Assembly: GCA_002441465.1 (NCBI GenBank)
Contig: DJWE01000042.1
Coordinates: forward strand, 1 to 34,960
Length of the DNA stretch: 34,960 bases
Reading direction: 5' to 3'
From: Propionibacteriaceae bacterium UBA6238
GTDB taxonomy: Bacteria > Actinomycetota > Actinomycetes > Propionibacteriales > Propionibacteriaceae
Both the position numbers and the translations under genes were made by a program. This document shows, piece by piece, positions 33,136-34,960 of the stretch. The stretch's first letter is position 1, and each line of letters begins with the position of its first letter. The notes below the pieces were generated by a model. That model made no database searches and was not told where the DNA came from. It saw nothing but the letters and a program-made list of their open reading frames with translations.

Positions 33136-34758
33136 ATGGCCCGCGATATCACCGGTCTCCCTGACCTTGCCGTGGAAGGTGGGCGCGTCGCGCCCGTCCG
33201 CGCAAGGATGCCCGTCTACGTCGACCTGCTTCCCCCCTGCAACAACGCCTGCCCGGCCGGCGAGAACATCCAGGAGTGGCTCCGCCTGGTCAAGGCCGGC
33301 CAGGAGGAAGCGGCCTGGCGTGAATTGGTGAAGAACAACCCGTTCCCCGCCATCCACGGCCGGGTTTGCTACCACCCCTGCGAGACCGCCTGCAACCGGG
33401 TCGAGCTGGACGGCGCCGTCTCGATCCACTCCGTCGAGCGTTACCTCGGCGACCTGGCCATCGAGAAGGGCTGGACGTTCGCCAAACCGCGGTTCAGCTC
33501 CGGACGCCGCGTCCTGGTGATCGGCGCCGGCCCGTCCGGGCTGAGCGCGGCCTACCAGCTGGCCCGGATGGGTCACGAGGTGGAGATCCGCGACTCCTCC
33601 GACGTGCCCGGCGGCATGATGCGCTACGGCATCCCCGAGTACCGGCTGCCCCGCAACGTCCTGGACGCCGAGGTCGCCCGCCTGCTCGACCTGGGCGTGC
33701 GGATCGTGAACAACTACACGGTCAAGGATCTGCTGGCCGACCAGGCCGAGGGCGGCTTCGAGGCCGTGTTCGTGGCGATCGGCGCACACCTGTCCAAGCG
33801 GGTCGACATCCCCAACCGCGACGCCTCGAAGATCGTGGACGCGGTCAGCTTCCTGCGCGACGTCGCCTCCGGAGAGCGCCCGATGATCGGACGCAAGGTC
33901 GCCGTCTACGGCGGCGGCAACACCGCCATGGACGCGGCGCGCGTGGCCCGCCGGCTGGGTGCGGAGGAGTCGATCATCGTCTACCGCCGCACCGAGGACC
34001 AGATGCCCGCGCATGCCGAGGAGCGCGAGGGCGCCCTGCGCGAGGGCGTGAAGATGAACTGGCTGCGCACGATCAGTTCGGTGGAGGAGTCCGACCTCAC
34101 CGTCGAGATCATGGAACTCGACGAGAACGGCAAGGCCCACGGCACCGGGCGCTTCGAGAAGCTCGAGGCCGACACGGTGATCCTGGCGCTCGGCCAGGAG
34201 ACCGACTCCAACTTCCTGCGCCGCATCCCCGGCATGCACTTCGAGCATGACGTGGTGCGGGTCGACCCGCGCACCCTGATGACCGACGTGGACGGCATCT
34301 TCGCCGGCGGCGACGCGGTGCCTTCCGAGCGCACGGTCACGGTCGGCGTCGGCCACGGCAAGCGGGCCGCCAGCCAGATCGACGCCTGGCTCGGCCACCG
34401 CGAGGCGCCCGGACGGCCCAAGCACGAGCTGGCCAGCTTCGACAAGCTGCACCTGTGGTACTTCGGCGACGCCCGCCGCAACACCCAGCCCGAGCTGGAA
34501 CCGTCCGAACGGGTCACCGACTTCGACGAGATCGTCGGCGGCCTGTCCGACGAGCAGGCGCACACCGAAGCGGCGCGTTGCCTGTCCTGTGGCAACTGCT
34601 TCGAATGCGACGGCTGCCTCGGCTCGTGCCCGGAGGACGCGGTGATCAAGCTCGGCAAGGGCTTCCGATACCGCTTCGACTACGACAAGTGCACCGGCTG
34701 CGCGACCTGCTACGAACAGTGCCCCGTACACGCCATCGAGATGGTGGAGGAGAACTGA
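33136..34758 (+). CDS. GltD-like ferredoxin/NAD(P) oxidoreductase
   Basis: 540 aa. The N-terminal Fe-S segment has GltD-type cysteines (PCNNACPAG at 34-42, then CYHPCETACNR). An FAD-binding fold (VLVIGAGPSGLSAAYQLA) and an NAD(P)-binding fold (VAVYGGGNTAMDAARVARRL) follow, with FAGGDAV closing the FAD site. The last 70 residues are a two-cluster ferredoxin (CLSCGNCFECDGCLGSCPEDA, CTGCATCYEQCPVHA). This is a glutamate-synthase-small-subunit relative fused to ferredoxin. Next to pyruvate:ferredoxin oxidoreductase it probably passes electrons between ferredoxin and NAD(P). ATG at 33136 lies 7 nt after GAAGGG. The stop overlaps the next start (TGATG). Confidence 0.9.
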   Translation: MARDITGLPDLAVEGGRVAPVRARMPVYVDLLPPCNNACPAGENIQEWLRLVKAGQEEAAWRELVKNNPFPAIHGRVCYHPCETACNRVELDGAVSIHSVERYLGDLAIEKGWTFAKPRFSSGRRVLVIGAGPSGLSAAYQLARMGHEVEIRDSSDVPGGMMRYGIPEYRLPRNVLDAEVARLLDLGVRIVNNYTVKDLLADQAEGGFEAVFVAIGAHLSKRVDIPNRDASKIVDAVSFLRDVASGERPMIGRKVAVYGGGNTAMDAARVARRLGAEESIIVYRRTEDQMPAHAEEREGALREGVKMNWLRTISSVEESDLTVEIMELDENGKAHGTGRFEKLEADTVILALGQETDSNFLRRIPGMHFEHDVVRVDPRTLMTDVDGIFAGGDAVPSERTVTVGVGHGKRAASQIDAWLGHREAPGRPKHELASFDKLHLWYFGDARRNTQPELEPSERVTDFDEIVGGLSDEQAHTEAARCLSCGNCFECDGCLGSCPEDAVIKLGKGFRYRFDYDKCTGCATCYEQCPVHAIEMVEEN

Positions 34759-34960
34759 TGAGCCGGGTGATCATCGACGGGAACGAGGCCGCGGCATCGG
34801 CGGCGTTCCGGCTGAACGAACTGTGCAGCATCTACCCGATCACGCCGAGTTCGACAATGGCCGAACTGGCTGACGAATGGTCCGCGAAGGGGCGCGTCAA
34901 CGTCTACGGCAGCGTCCCCTCGGTGATCGAGATGCAGTCCGAGGGCGGCGCGGCCGGCGC
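34758..34960 (+). CDS. nifJ: Pyruvate:ferredoxin oxidoreductase, N-terminal part
   Basis: The first 67 codons of a gene cut by the window edge. The reading MSRVIIDGNEAAASAAF, then SIYPITPSSTMAELADEW and SVIEMQSEGGAAGA, is the N-terminal pyrimidine-binding domain pattern of the single-chain enzyme (NifJ/Por), which oxidises pyruvate to acetyl-CoA using thiamine diphosphate and reduces ferredoxin or flavodoxin. A separate alpha subunit of a 2-oxoacid oxidoreductase is less likely but cannot be excluded from this fragment. The ATG overlaps the preceding stop by one base, so the two proteins are co-expressed. Confidence 0.85.
   Translation, partial: MSRVIIDGNEAAASAAFRLNELCSIYPITPSSTMAELADEWSAKGRVNVYGSVPSVIEMQSEGGAAG

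Overview
The window is high-GC bacterial DNA with actinobacterial gene order and codon use. The run tRNA-Leu(CAG), fhaA, fhaB, pstP, rodA, pbpA, pknB, trpG/pabA, crgA is the conserved near-origin cell-growth and Ser/Thr-phosphorylation block known from Mycobacterium and relatives. A cytochrome bd operon with fused cydDC, and a GltD-like ferredoxin oxidoreductase beside pyruvate:ferredoxin oxidoreductase, suggest a facultatively anaerobic actinomycete. Propionibacteriaceae is my best guess, but this is inference from gene content and not a sequence match.

Layout. Positions 1-380 hold no convincing gene, but carry four helically phased CGTGGGGCA repeats beside the 3' end of a minus-strand tRNA-Leu. 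Positions 620-8048 are one plus-strand block, tightly packed apart from a 91-bp gap before pknB: two FHA proteins, the PP2C phosphatase PstP, the SEDS protein RodA, a class B PBP and the PASTA kinase PknB. A minus-strand glutamine amidotransferase (trpG/pabA) follows, sharing its stop region with pknB, then crgA. A tandem 36-bp repeat separates crgA from the convergent lysS.

Positions 10.8-14.8 kb are a more accessory stretch. It has a decayed secreted-protein gene (promoter, ribosome site and signal peptide still visible, reading frame broken twice), an ABC ATPase/permease pair of unknown substrate, and a convergent S9 peptidase. Positions 14.9-19.2 kb carry a TetR repressor with its operator inside its own promoter, and a heterodimeric ABC exporter. 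A nest of inverted repeats follows, then an unusual MerR-type regulator fused to HEAT-like repeats, a YqeY-like protein and a DUF421-type membrane protein.

Positions 21.5-27.9 kb hold a BlaI/MecI-type repressor divergent from cydA-cydB-cydDC, with a dyad placed in the cydA promoter spacer. Positions 28.0-31.2 kb are a complete zinc-uptake operon (lipoprotein, ATPase, permease, Zur) headed by a Zur-like box over the -10. Positions 31.3-34.96 kb hold an alpha/beta hydrolase, a small PLDc_N/SHOCT membrane protein, and an operon of a GltD-like ferredoxin:NAD(P) oxidoreductase plus the first 203 bp of a pyruvate:ferredoxin oxidoreductase gene.

A recurring feature is the promoter layout: at least eight genes have a TANNNT-like -10 only 6-7 nt before an ATG/GTG and no ribosome binding site, which points to leaderless mRNAs. 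In three of these (tetR, cydA, znuA-like) an operator-like palindrome lies in the spacer or over the -10.
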